This document shows, piece after piece, positions 1-7,443 of a stretch of DNA of 18,310 nucleotides (positions within the stretch are counted from its first letter, which is position 1; every line of letters begins with the position of its first letter). The translations under genes were made by a program, and so were the position numbers. This stretch comes from Gemmataceae bacterium. GTDB taxonomy: Bacteria > Planctomycetota > Planctomycetia > Gemmatales > Gemmataceae. The DNA lies in the NCBI GenBank assembly GCA_020847555.1, contig JADLBT010000271.1, forward strand, positions 1-18,310. Direction: 5' to 3'. Under the pieces are notes generated by a model, which had not been told where the DNA came from, did not search any database, and saw only the letters and a list, made by a program, of their open reading frames with translations.

Positions 1-949
1 GGTGCCGCACCTGTTCCGCCTCCCGCCCCAGCCGCTGCCGGTCCTCGGCGAGACGGTCCTCCTGCTCGGCGACCTGCGCCTGCAGTTCGACCAGCTGGGC
101 GGTGAGAGTGTCCTGCCCTGGCCCGGCCCGCTGCCGCTCCTCCGCCAGGCGGCGTTCCTGCTCGGCGAGCTGCGCCTGCCGTTCCTCCAGCCGCGCGGCG
201 AGGGCGTCGAGTTCTGCGCCAGCCGCAGCCTGCGTCTGCTCCCGCTGGCGGCAGTGCTGGTCGAACTCCTCCCACCGACGGTTGATGTCCACATCCGCGT
301 CGGCCAGTCGCTTCGCCAGCTGGTCCTCGGACTGCTGCATCCGGGCGTCGAGGTCGGCCGCGTCTCGAGCGAGGAGGTCGCGGTCCCTGGCCACCTCACG
401 CTCGGCCTGCTGCAACTGCCGGACACGCTGGTCGTGGTCCTTGACGCGCTCGCGCAGCGCGGACAGCTCCCGGTTTAACCGGGCCGGTTCGCCGTCGGCC
501 GCCTCCTGCCGGAGGGCGTTCAGCCGGCGGCGCTGCGTCAGCGCCAGCTGGGCCAGGCGGCGCCGCGAGCGTTCCAGGCGCCAGACGCGCTGCTCGGCGG
601 GGTGCGGGAGCGCGCCGCCCACCCCGGCCGGGATCTGGACGCGGAAGCTGAACGGCCCGACCTGCAGGATGTCCTCGTCGTGGAGGGTCGCTTCCCGGAC
701 CATGTCGCCGTTGAGGCGTATGCCGGCCCGGCTGCCGCAGTCCCGCAAGTGGAAGCCGCAGGCCCCGCGGCTGATGAGGCAGTGCAGGCCGGAGACGTCG
801 GGCGCTTCCAGGCGGACGTCGCACCCGCTCGCCTTGCCGATCGCGGTGACGTCCCGGTCCAGCGGCCGCGAACTCCGGTCGGCGGTGCCGTGAAGCATTA
901 CGAGGCCAGCGCGGTTGGAGGCGAGCGGTTCGTCGTGTTTGCTCGGCAT
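1..949 (-). CDS. FHA-domain protein with long coiled coil (3' end beyond window)
   Basis: This reading frame runs off the left edge, so only the first 316 codons are visible. It begins with ATG at 949-947. Residues about 12-107 look like a forkhead-associated domain: there is a conserved Gly-Lys near 38-39, a V-S-x-L-H-C-L-I-S segment at 52-60 and a D-C-G-S-R-A-G-I-R-L-N-G segment at 70-81, as in phosphothreonine-binding FHA folds. From about residue 120 to the visible end the chain is almost entirely Glu, Arg, Gln, Leu and Ala with heptad-like spacing, which predicts a long coiled coil. FHA domains bind phosphothreonine peptides, often products of Ser/Thr kinases, which planctomycetes have in large numbers. 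The protein is probably a cytoplasmic scaffold or signalling partner; no signal peptide or catalytic domain is seen. What follows the coiled coil is unknown because of the truncation. Confidence 0.85.
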   Translation of the reverse strand, partial: MPSKHDEPLASNRAGLVMLHGTADRSSRPLDRDVTAIGKASGCDVRLEAPDVSGLHCLISRGACGFHLRDCGSRAGIRLNGDMVREATLHDEDILQVGPFSFRVQIPAGVGGALPHPAEQRVWRLERSRRRLAQLALTQRRRLNALRQEAADGEPARLNRELSALRERVKDHDQRVRQLQQAEREVARDRDLLARDAADLDARMQQSEDQLAKRLADADVDINRRWEEFDQHCRQREQTQAAAGAELDALAARLEERQAQLAEQERRLAEERQRAGPGQDTLTAQLVELQAQVAEQEDRLAEDRQRLGREAEQVRH

Positions 950-1104
950 GGGTCAGTCCGGTCTGTTGGGCGGCACCCCGGCCAAACGGTCCGGGCGAGC
1001 AGGCCGGCGGCAGTCGAAGGAGGTCGTCAGGCATTCGGGCATCGGGAGAGGGGGCATCCCGTGCGCACGTCCACGAGGGAGTTCCCGGGACGGGTGTCGC
1101 AACT

Positions 1105-1134
1105 ACTATAGCTCACGAAAACCGGCGCGGACAA
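1105..1134 (-). promoter_or_regulatory. Candidate sigma70-type promoter for the FHA gene
   Basis: On the minus strand TTGTCC (1134-1129) is followed after 18 nt by TATAGT (1110-1105). This is about 155 nt upstream of the FHA-protein ATG, with no other gene between. The match is good for so GC-rich a region but is only a motif call. Confidence 0.35.
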
Positions 1135-1161
1135 ATGAACCGGCCGGGTGCGGCCCCGCTC

Positions 1162-1282
1162 AGAAGCTGTTTCCAAACGGGGGCTCCGTCCGGCGATATC
1201 AACTCTCGGGGGCCGGAGCCCCCTCCCACGAGTGAGGATCGGGGGCCGGAGCCCCCTCCCGCAGCGCTTTGAAACAGCTTCT
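1162..1282. repeat. Composite intergenic repeat: inverted arms around two copies of a G/C-rich unit
   Basis: The outer arms are inverted copies of each other: AGAAGCTGTTTCCAAA at 1162-1177 and TTTGAAACAGCTTCT at 1268-1282, differing by one inserted base. Inside are two identical 22-nt units (1206-1227 and 1239-1260), each built around the palindromic core GGGGGCCGGAGCCCCC, plus a related GGGGGCTCCGTCCGG segment just inside the left arm. A related composite occurs at 7444-7595 and shares the CTCCGTCCGGCGA and GTGAGGATCGGGGG words. The architecture suggests a non-autonomous palindromic repeat family typical of large planctomycete genomes. Its function is unknown; it lies just past the 3' end of the flavoprotein gene and could act as a transcript end structure. 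Confidence 0.75.
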
Positions 1283-1323
1283 TATCCGTGCGCGGACCCC
1301 TGGCGCATCAAACCACTTCCCCC

Positions 1324-2871
1324 TCAACGGAACCACATCAGCCACTTCCCCAGGAGCCATTTCGCGAAGGGCGTCAACCGGGTGCGGTGGCAGGCGTCGG
1401 CAACCTTTTTCATCGCCTCAGTCTGGGTCGGGTAAGGGTGGATCGTCCGCGCCAGCGTCTGCAGTCCCAGCCGTCCGACCATCGCCAGCGTCAGCTCCGA
1501 GATCATGTCGCCCGCGTGACGCGCCACCACCGTAGCGCCGAGGATCCGGTCCTTGCCCGGGGCCGTGTGGATCTTCACGAAGCCCTCCGACTCGCCGTCG
1601 AGGATGGCCCGATCGACGCCGGCCAGTTCCTGCACGAACGTCTGCACCGCGACGCCCCGCTCCCGCGCGTCCGCCTCGGACAGCCCGACGTGGGCGACCT
1701 CCGGGTCGGTGTACGTACACCACGGCATGACCAGCGCGCTGACCCTGGCGCGGCCGAGAAAGAGGCTGTTCTGGATGGCGATGCGGGCCATCGCGTCGGC
1801 CGCATGCGTGAACCGATACCGCGAACAGATGTCGCCCGCGGCATAGATCCGCGCGTTGCCGGTCCGCAGGCGGTCGTTGACCTGCACCCCGTTGCGGTCG
1901 TGCGCGACCCCGGCCGCTTCGAGGTTCAGCCCCTCCACGTTGGGAGTCCGGCCCGCGCCGACCAGGATGGCGTCCGCGGCGATCTCGGTCCGCTCGCCCC
2001 CGGCATCGACCACCAGCACCTTCGCGGAACCCGCCACCCTGGCCTCGGTGATCCGGCAGCCGAGCCGCACGGCCACGCCGTCGCGCCGCAGCGCCGCCTC
2101 GACGAGGCGGGAGGCGTCGGGATCCTCGCGCGGCAGAAGGCGGTCGGCGCGCTGCAGCAGGGTAACCTTCGCCCCGAAGCGCGCGAACGCCTGCGCCAGC
2201 TCACACCCAATCGGCCCGCCGCCGATCACCGCCAGGCGCGGCGGGAGGTCGGTGAGGGAAAAGACCGTCTCGTTGGTCAGGTAACCCGCCGCCGCCAGGC
2301 CGGGAATAGGAGGCTGTGCCGCCCGCGCGCCGGTGGCGATCACGGCCCGCCCGAAGTGCAGCGTCCGGCCGTCCACCTCGACGGCGCGGGGGCCGACGAA
2401 CCGGCCGTGGCCAAGGAACACGTCCACGCCCAGACCCTGGAAGCGCCGGGCGGCGTCGTGGGGACTGAGCTGCGCGCGCAGTCGGCGCATCCGCTCCATG
2501 ACGGCGGGGAAGTCCACCGCGACGCCCGGCGGGACGCGGACCCCGTAGCGGCCAGCATCGCGCACGTCCGCCGCGGCACGCGCCGCCCGGAGCAGCGCCT
2601 TCGACGGCACGCAGCCGACGTTGAGGCAGTCGCCGCCCATCAGCTTCTTCTCGACCAGCGCCACCTTCGCACCCAGGCCGGCCGCCCCCGCCGCCGTCAC
2701 CAGGCCGGCCGCCCCGGCGCCGAGGACCACGAGGTGATAGCGCTCGGTGGGGGTCGGGTTCTGCCAGTCCGGCGGGTGGACCTCGTTCAGCAGCCGGTGG
2801 TTGTACTCGTCCAGTGGGGCCAGTTCGGGCATCTCGGCCAGCACCGAGCGAAGTGAGACGGGGTCGTTCAT
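1324..2871 (-). CDS. MerA-like FAD-dependent disulfide oxidoreductase
   Basis: This 515-residue pyridine nucleotide-disulfide oxidoreductase class I enzyme has an FAD-binding G-A-G-A-A-G at 51-56 and the redox-active pair C82-x4-C87 in G-G-D-C-L-N-V-G-C-V-P-S-K. The NAD(P)H site is G-G-G-P-I-G at 217-222, the second FAD segment is A-A-G-D-I at 344-348, and the C-terminal dimerisation domain has the catalytic H-P-Y-P-T-Q-T-E at 478-485. It resembles mercuric reductase and dihydrolipoamide dehydrogenase. It lacks the MerA N-terminal heavy-metal domain and the C-terminal vicinal cysteines, ending instead in a Trp-rich K-W-L-L-G-K-W-L-M-W-F-R tail. Mercury reduction is therefore not supported and the electron acceptor is unknown. 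About 45 extra N-terminal residues precede the FAD fold. The ATG (2871) overlaps the symporter stop as ATGA, implying translational coupling. Confidence 0.93.
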   Translation of the reverse strand: MNDPVSLRSVLAEMPELAPLDEYNHRLLNEVHPPDWQNPTPTERYHLVVLGAGAAGLVTAAGAAGLGAKVALVEKKLMGGDCLNVGCVPSKALLRAARAAADVRDAGRYGVRVPPGVAVDFPAVMERMRRLRAQLSPHDAARRFQGLGVDVFLGHGRFVGPRAVEVDGRTLHFGRAVIATGARAAQPPIPGLAAAGYLTNETVFSLTDLPPRLAVIGGGPIGCELAQAFARFGAKVTLLQRADRLLPREDPDASRLVEAALRRDGVAVRLGCRITEARVAGSAKVLVVDAGGERTEIAADAILVGAGRTPNVEGLNLEAAGVAHDRNGVQVNDRLRTGNARIYAAGDICSRYRFTHAADAMARIAIQNSLFLGRARVSALVMPWCTYTDPEVAHVGLSEADARERGVAVQTFVQELAGVDRAILDGESEGFVKIHTAPGKDRILGATVVARHAGDMISELTLAMVGRLGLQTLARTIHPYPTQTEAMKKVADACHRTRLTPFAKWLLGKWLMWFR

Positions 2872-4232
2872 CGCGCGTCCTCCTTGCTGCAGAACGCGCC
2901 GTCCTCGCCCGGCCCGTACATGCGTTCCTCCAGGGAGCGGCGCGACGTCTCGGCCAGGCGCAGCACGCACGCCAGCGAGACGAGGGCGAGCAGGGCGATG
3001 TATGCCGCCAGCGGCCAGCGCTGCCCCGGCGCGAGCTGGAGCAGGGCGGTGGCGATGAGCGGGGCCAGTCCGCCCGCGAGCGGCGCTGCCAGCTGAGAGC
3101 CGATCGAGGCTCCGCTGTAGCGCAGCCGGGTGCCGAACAGCTCGGGGATGAGCGACGCCTGCACGGCGTAGAGGGACGCATGCCCGATCCCGAGGGCGAT
3201 CACCGTGGCGACGACGATCCACACCGGGCTGCGCGTCGCCAGCAGCTCGTAATACGGCCACGCGAAGAAGATCAGGAAGATGCACCCGAACGCATAGACG
3301 CCCCGCCGCGAGCGATAGTCTGACAGCACGCCGAACAGCGGGATGGTGAAGAACTCGACCGCCGCCGCCACGTTGACCGCCAGCAGCACCACGCCGGGAT
3401 CGACCTGCAGTTCCTGCCTGGCGTAGGCGAGGGCGTAGGCGGTGAACAGATAGAAGCTCGCGTTCTCGACGACGCGGGCGCCTGCCGCCAGGAGGATCTC
3501 GCGCCAGTGCCGCCGGATCACCTCCGACACCGGGGCGCTCGCCACCCGGTCGGTCTGCTGCAGTTGCCGGAACAGCGGCGTCTCGGTGATGCGCGTGCGG
3601 ATGAGCAGGCCGACGAGGATGAGCAGGGCGCTGAAGGCGAACGGTACACGCCACCCCCAGGCGAGGAAGTCCTCCTCGGACAGCAGTCCCTCGAACAGGG
3701 CGACCGCGCCGGTCGAGGCGAGCAGCCCCAGTGGCACCCCCGCCTGCGGCCAGCTGGCGTAGAGCCCGCGTTTCCCGCGGTGCCCCGACTCCAGCGCCAG
3801 CAGCACCGCCCCGCCCCACTCGCCGCCCACGCCGATGCCCTGGAGGACGCGCAACAGCGTCAGCAGCAGCGGGGCGAGGATGCCGATTTGCTTGTAGGTC
3901 GGCAGCACGCCGATGAGACAGGTGCTGACGCCCATCAGCAGCAGGGTGGCAACGAGGGACGACTTGCGGCCGACCCGGTCGCCCAGGTAGCCGAAGATGA
4001 CGCCGCCGACCGGCCGGGCCAGGAACCCGGCGGTGAAGGTGCCGAAGGCGAGGAACAGGCCGGTCACCGGGTCGAAGTCCGGGAAGAACAGTCGGGGAAA
4101 GACGAGGGCCGCGACGGTCCCGTACAGGAAGAAATCGTACCACTCGATGGTGGTGCCGACCGTGCTGGCGACGATCGCTTCGAGGACGGCCCGGCGTTCC
4201 CTGGCGGGGTCGGCCTGCTCGTGCGTGGACAT
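2868..4232 (-). CDS. MFS transporter, metabolite:H+ symporter (MHS) type
   Basis: The product has 454 residues and about 12 predicted membrane segments. Its N-terminus carries the MHS-family signature G-T-T-I-E-W-Y-D-F-F-L-Y-G, followed by the loop 2-3 motif G-Y-L-G-D-R-V-G-R-K, and then L-L-R-V-L-Q-G-I-G-V-G-G-E-W-G-G, as in KgtP, ProP and ShiA relatives. These carry small organic acids, osmolytes or related metabolites with protons across the inner membrane. The substrate cannot be read from the sequence. The ATG at 4232 is preceded by GGAG; an upstream in-frame TTG at 4271 lacks a matching Shine-Dalgarno site. The gene starts 39 nt after the amidohydrolase stop and its stop overlaps the flavoprotein start, so the three are probably one transcript. 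A role importing the product or substrate of the amidohydrolase is an inference from position. Confidence 0.92.
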   Translation of the reverse strand: MSTHEQADPARERRAVLEAIVASTVGTTIEWYDFFLYGTVAALVFPRLFFPDFDPVTGLFLAFGTFTAGFLARPVGGVIFGYLGDRVGRKSSLVATLLLMGVSTCLIGVLPTYKQIGILAPLLLTLLRVLQGIGVGGEWGGAVLLALESGHRGKRGLYASWPQAGVPLGLLASTGAVALFEGLLSEEDFLAWGWRVPFAFSALLILVGLLIRTRITETPLFRQLQQTDRVASAPVSEVIRRHWREILLAAGARVVENASFYLFTAYALAYARQELQVDPGVVLLAVNVAAAVEFFTIPLFGVLSDYRSRRGVYAFGCIFLIFFAWPYYELLATRSPVWIVVATVIALGIGHASLYAVQASLIPELFGTRLRYSGASIGSQLAAPLAGGLAPLIATALLQLAPGQRWPLAAYIALLALVSLACVLRLAETSRRSLEERMYGPGEDGAFCSKEDAR

Positions 4233-4271
4233 GGGGACGCGACTCCGTCGGGCCGAGATCTCTACCCCCAA

Positions 4272-5864
4272 TCAACCGCGGCCGGGCGTTGGCACCTTTC
4301 CGACCGTCCGCCGGATCGGCCGTCCGGGGGCCGCGGTCCGCACCAGTTCCCCGTCGCGGATGACGAACGTGCCGTTGACGATCACGTGCCGCATGCCAGC
4401 CGACGTTTGCAGCGGCTGCTTGAAGGTCGCGCGATCGGCGACCGTGTTCGGGTCGAAGACGACCAGGTCCGCGTCGGCGCCGGGCTTGATGCGTCCCTTC
4501 GTCCTCATCTGCGGCACACTCGCCTCCAGGATCTGCGCCGGGATGAGGGAGCAGCGGCGGACGGCGTCCATCAGGGTCAGAGCCTTGCGGTCGCGGACGT
4601 AGCGGCCGACGATGCGGCAGAACGTCCCGGCCGCACGCGGATGCGCAACCGCCTTCGCCGGCAACGGCCACACGTCGCCCGTCACCGCCTTGCCATCGAC
4701 CTCCCAGTCGCCGCCGTCGGACGCGATCGCCCCGCCGGGGAACAGCACCGATCGGTCCAGCAGCGCCTGGTCGCCCGGCTTGCCCTCGGGGTCGAGGAAG
4801 CGCAGCAGGATCGAGCCGCCGGGGTCGGTCTTGCGCAGCTCCTCGACGCGCTCCCGGGTCAGCGTCTCCCCTGTCTTGAGGTACGTCAGGTCGCTGTAGT
4901 CCATGCCCATGTGCTTCTGCCAGTCCGGCCGGCGCAGGAACGCGGCGTTGATGCCGGTCCAGCCGGTGCCGTAGGGATATGCCTCGGTCGTCACCTTCAG
5001 GCCGCGCTTCTGGGCGTCGGCGACGAGGCGGGCGCACAGGTCGATGTCGCGCAGGCTCGTGCTGTTGAAGTGGCAGACATGGACGTGCGCCCCGCTCGCC
5101 GCCGCCATCGCGACCACCTCCTGATAGGCGGCGAACGAACTCTCCGGCTCGATCATCCCCATGTAGCGGACGTGGATGAACGTTGGCGCGCCGTACCGCG
5201 CCGCCAGTTTGTGGACCTGGTAGTTCTCCTTGTGGCCGAACCCGGGCGCGTAGCCGGCCAGCATCCCGATGCCGATAGCGCCTTCCCTGAGCCCCTGCTC
5301 GACGCGCGCCAGGATCTGCCTGGCCTGCTCCTCGGTCGCTGGCCGCTGCGTCCACTCCTTCAGGCCGAACGCCTTCAACATGAACCGGAGCGACCCGTCC
5401 GGTTCGAGGCCCTGCAGGACGGCGACCCGGGCGTGGGCCCACCCGGACGACGCGCCGTAGTTGATCGGTCGGCCTTCCTTCGCCCGCTGGGCATAGAACG
5501 CGCGCACCGGCAGGATGCCCGACTCCAGCTCCAGGTGGGTCGTCACGCCGTCGAACGCCTGCATCCGCGCCGCCGGCAGCTGTTGTCCGTGGGCGTGCAG
5601 GTCGATGAAGCCCGGCGCCACGACGAGGCTCCGCGCGTCCACCACCACCTTGCCCTTCAGCGGTTTTGTCGAGAGGAGCGCGACCTTGTCCCCCCGGATG
5701 CCGACGTGGCGCACGCCATCGAGTCCTGACTCCGGGTCGAGGACGCGGCCGTTGGCGAGGACCACGTCGAACGGCTCGCCCGCCTCCTGCGCCGCGGCAG
5801 GGAGCAGGCCGCCCAGGACGACACCCGACAGGACCAGCAGCACCGGCAGAGAGGTTGTGCGCAC
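4272..5864 (-). CDS. Secreted N-acyl-D-amino-acid deacylase-type amidohydrolase
   Basis: A GTG start at 5864 gives 530 residues with a clear signal peptide (R-T-T followed by a hydrophobic stretch, ending near A-A-A-Q at about residue 26). GAGGG lies 8-12 nt upstream. An ATG at 5909 is possible but would bury the signal peptide. The mature chain is an amidohydrolase-superfamily metal hydrolase: G-F-I-D-L-H-A-H-G (H90, H92), then G-V-T-T-H-L-E-L-E-S-G, F-I-H-V-R-Y-M-G, H-V-H-V-C-H-F-N-S and the late A-S-D-G aspartate, with a final G-A-D-A-D-L-V-V-F-D beta-sandwich strand. This order matches D-aminoacylase/N-acyl-D-amino-acid deacylase proteins. The Cys usually found in the G-N-C-G ligand loop is replaced by Glu in L-E-L-E. 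Export suggests it acts on external or periplasmic N-acylated D-amino acids or related amides, but the substrate is unproven. Confidence 0.9.
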   Translation of the reverse strand: MRTTSLPVLLVLSGVVLGGLLPAAAQEAGEPFDVVLANGRVLDPESGLDGVRHVGIRGDKVALLSTKPLKGKVVVDARSLVVAPGFIDLHAHGQQLPAARMQAFDGVTTHLELESGILPVRAFYAQRAKEGRPINYGASSGWAHARVAVLQGLEPDGSLRFMLKAFGLKEWTQRPATEEQARQILARVEQGLREGAIGIGMLAGYAPGFGHKENYQVHKLAARYGAPTFIHVRYMGMIEPESSFAAYQEVVAMAAASGAHVHVCHFNSTSLRDIDLCARLVADAQKRGLKVTTEAYPYGTGWTGINAAFLRRPDWQKHMGMDYSDLTYLKTGETLTRERVEELRKTDPGGSILLRFLDPEGKPGDQALLDRSVLFPGGAIASDGGDWEVDGKAVTGDVWPLPAKAVAHPRAAGTFCRIVGRYVRDRKALTLMDAVRRCSLIPAQILEASVPQMRTKGRIKPGADADLVVFDPNTVADRATFKQPLQTSAGMRHVIVNGTFVIRDGELVRTAAPGRPIRRTVGKVPTPGRG

Positions 5865-6015
5865 GGAAGTGCCCTCGCGGGACGAGTCGTTCGACCTCGC
5901 CCTCACCATATGGGTGCGCCGGGCTTTCGCCAGTCCGCGCGAGCGACTTGACGGAGGTTTGCGGCGGACACGGGACAGCGAGTGGTTCCCTGCTGGTGTG
6001 GAGGAAGGCATTCAC

Positions 6016-6087
6016 AAAGCCCACGGGCGGCGACCCGTGGGCCAGGTCTTCGGTAACCTGGTCCACGGACCGCCGCCCGTGGGCTTT
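6016..6087. repeat. Long palindromic repeat, 72-nt near-perfect hairpin (copy 1)
   Basis: Arms 6016-6032 and 6071-6087 are perfect 17-nt inverted copies beginning AAAGCCCACGGGCGG. Inside them a second stem pairs 6035-6047 with 6056-6068 (13 pairs, one G-U), leaving an 8-nt loop CTTCGGTA. Almost the whole element therefore folds as one long hairpin with a single AC/AC internal loop. A diverged copy lies at 17296-17366. Here it sits between the Tpx gene and the amidohydrolase gene. There is no T-tract, so it is not a classical intrinsic terminator, although it could stabilise or separate transcripts. Confidence 0.85.
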
Positions 6088-6126
6088 GATTGCCCTCTTC
6101 CGCCAGGAGCCGACCCTGGCCCTGCG

Positions 6127-6651
6127 CTAGCCGGCAGCAGCCTTGAGGGCTCCGATGGCTTTCTCGTAGTTGGGGTGCTCGGTCACTTCCTTGACGTACT
6201 CGGCGTAGGCAATCTTGCCGTTCTTATCGACGACGAAGATGGACCGGGCCAGCAGCGGGATCGGCAGGCCCTTGAGCAGCACGCCGTAGCTCTTGCCGAA
6301 CGACTGGTCGTGGACGTCCGACAGCGTCTGCATGTTGCTGATGTTCTCGCTCGTGCAGAAGCGCTTCTGCGCGAACGGCAGGTCGAGGCTCACGGTGTAG
6401 GTGGCGACCCGGTCCTTCAGCGCCGCCAGGCTCTCCTCGAACTTCTTGGTCTGGGCGCTGCAGACGGGGGTGTCGAGCGACGGAACAACGCTGAACAGGC
6501 GGGCCTTCGCGGGCGTCTTGCCGAGTCCGACGATTTCCAGCCCCTGGGTGACGCAGGCGAAGTCGGGCGCCTGGTCGCCGGCCTTCAGTTCCGGCCCGAT
6601 GAGCGTCAGCGGGTTGCCCTTGAACGTGACGGCGTTTGCGCGTTCTTGCAT
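6127..6651 (-). CDS. tpx: Thiol peroxidase, atypical 2-Cys peroxiredoxin
   Basis: This 174-residue protein matches Tpx in length and motifs throughout. The peroxidatic cysteine is C64 in S-L-D-T-P-V-C-S, with the conserved Thr three residues before it. The resolving cysteine is C99 in Q-K-R-F-C, 35 residues later, as expected for the intramolecular disulfide of Tpx. It reduces hydrogen peroxide and organic hydroperoxides in the cytoplasm, recycled by thioredoxin. The ATG at 6651 has an excellent AGGGGAGGT Shine-Dalgarno site, which fixes the start and implies strong translation. It appears to be a single-gene unit: a candidate promoter lies just upstream and a long hairpin separates it from the next gene. 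The similarly oriented flavin disulfide reductase downstream might share a redox theme, but that is speculation. Confidence 0.97.
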   Translation of the reverse strand: MQERANAVTFKGNPLTLIGPELKAGDQAPDFACVTQGLEIVGLGKTPAKARLFSVVPSLDTPVCSAQTKKFEESLAALKDRVATYTVSLDLPFAQKRFCTSENISNMQTLSDVHDQSFGKSYGVLLKGLPIPLLARSIFVVDKNGKIAYAEYVKEVTEHPNYEKAIGALKAAAG

Positions 6652-6696
6652 GTAAACTACCTCCCCTGGAGTAACAGCTGGCGCGACATCACGATA

Positions 6697-6725
6697 AACG
6701 TATGGATGGACCGCGTGGGAGTCAA
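6697..6725 (-). promoter_or_regulatory. Candidate promoter for tpx
   Basis: On the minus strand TTGACT (6725-6720) is followed after 17 nt by TACGTT (6702-6697), about 45 nt upstream of the tpx start and just past the stop of the preceding gene. The -35 is strong and the -10 weaker. Confidence 0.35.
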
Positions 6726-6732
6726 ACCGCTG

Positions 6733-7419
6733 TCAGTTGGCGCTGAAGTTCGGCGGGAACTTGCGCGCTTCCGCCTGCGCGGCCGGCTTCTTCTGCGAGC
6801 GGTCGCCGAGGTGCTTCAGCAGCAAGGTCACGCGCCGGCCGACGTCCAGTTCCTCCAGCAACCGCTGCTTCACCTCCAGTTCGAGCGACAACGTGAACGC
6901 GACGATGTCCGACAGCGGCCCGAGCGGCAACTGGCTCCGGAGCAGGTTGCGGAACTGCTCGCGGACCGGACCCTTGTCCGGGATCCAGTCGGCGATGGTC
7001 CGGGCCAGCAGGTTCCGCGCCGCCTTGCCCTCGGCGGCCGGCCGGTCTTCCAGCAACTCGACGCGGGCGCTGCGGTACAACTTCCCCTGCGCCACCTCCT
7101 CCTGCACGCGCACCCGGCTCAGCCCGCGCAGCAGCAGGTTGTAGCGGCCGTCGTCCAGCATTTGCTCGGCGACGATCTGGCCCAGGCAGGCAACCGGGTA
7201 GATGGCCGGCTTGCCGTCGTAGTTGGGCTCCCACCCCGGCCGGAGCAGGGCCAGCGCGATTAGCCGATCGGCCGCCAGGGCGTCGGCCGTCATTTCCCGG
7301 TAGCGCGGCTCGAAGATATGCAGCGGTTGCATCACGTGCGGGAAGAACACGAGGTTCGGCAACGGGAACAGACGCGCGACGCCCGCGAAGTCGGCCAGGG
7401 GAGAGGGGTCGTCGCTCAT
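6733..7419 (-). CDS. Stand-alone Lon substrate-binding (LAN/PUA-like) domain protein
   Basis: The product has 228 residues. It opens with L-F-P-L-P-N-L-V-F-F-P-H-V-M-Q-P-L-H-I-F-E-P-R-Y-R-E-M, the hallmark of the N-terminal substrate-binding domain of Lon protease (Pfam LON_substr_bdg). G-Q-I-V-A-E-Q-M-L-D-D-G-R-Y-N-L-L-L-R-G-L-S-R-V follows, as in that domain. A helical bundle-like C-terminal half comes next. No AAA+ or Ser-Lys protease domain is present, so it is not Lon itself. Proteins of this shape are common in bacteria and are presumed to recognise peptides or proteins; none of their partners is visible here. The ATG at 7419 follows a GGAG about 8 nt upstream. An overlapping frame gives a longer Arg/Pro/Ala-rich product, which is a shadow. 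Confidence 0.92.
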   Translation of the reverse strand: MSDDPSPLADFAGVARLFPLPNLVFFPHVMQPLHIFEPRYREMTADALAADRLIALALLRPGWEPNYDGKPAIYPVACLGQIVAEQMLDDGRYNLLLRGLSRVRVQEEVAQGKLYRSARVELLEDRPAAEGKAARNLLARTIADWIPDKGPVREQFRNLLRSQLPLGPLSDIVAFTLSLELEVKQRLLEELDVGRRVTLLLKHLGDRSQKKPAAQAEARKFPPNFSAN

Positions 7420-7443
7420 GGCACACTCCGCTGACAGGTCGTT

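Larger units (their letters stand above)
950..1323. other. Intergenic gap with a composite repeat
   Basis: This 374-nt gap separates the FHA gene from the 3' end of the flavoprotein gene. Its left part (about 950-1160) contains the candidate promoter for the FHA gene and nothing else recognisable. Its right part (1162-1282) is a composite inverted and direct repeat described separately. Short frames cross it but none has a convincing start or composition. Confidence 0.6.

Noticed and set aside
1288..2856. A long plus-strand open frame (522 codons) opposite the flavoprotein
   Set aside because: Its product is rich in Arg, His, Pro and Ala without any domain. It is the antisense shadow expected in GC-rich coding DNA, and the minus-strand frame carries full FAD, NAD and redox-cysteine motifs.
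1324..2871. Annotation as mercuric reductase MerA
   Set aside because: The N-terminal heavy-metal domain and the C-terminal vicinal cysteines are missing and there are no other mer genes, so only family-level naming is justified.
3507..5729. A 740-codon plus-strand open frame opposite the symporter and amidohydrolase
   Set aside because: It crosses two well-supported minus-strand genes and their intergenic gap, with shadow-type composition and no recognisable domain.
6733..7419. Annotation as Lon protease
   Set aside because: Only the substrate-binding domain is present; the AAA+ and Ser-Lys protease domains are absent and the gene has a normal start and stop.
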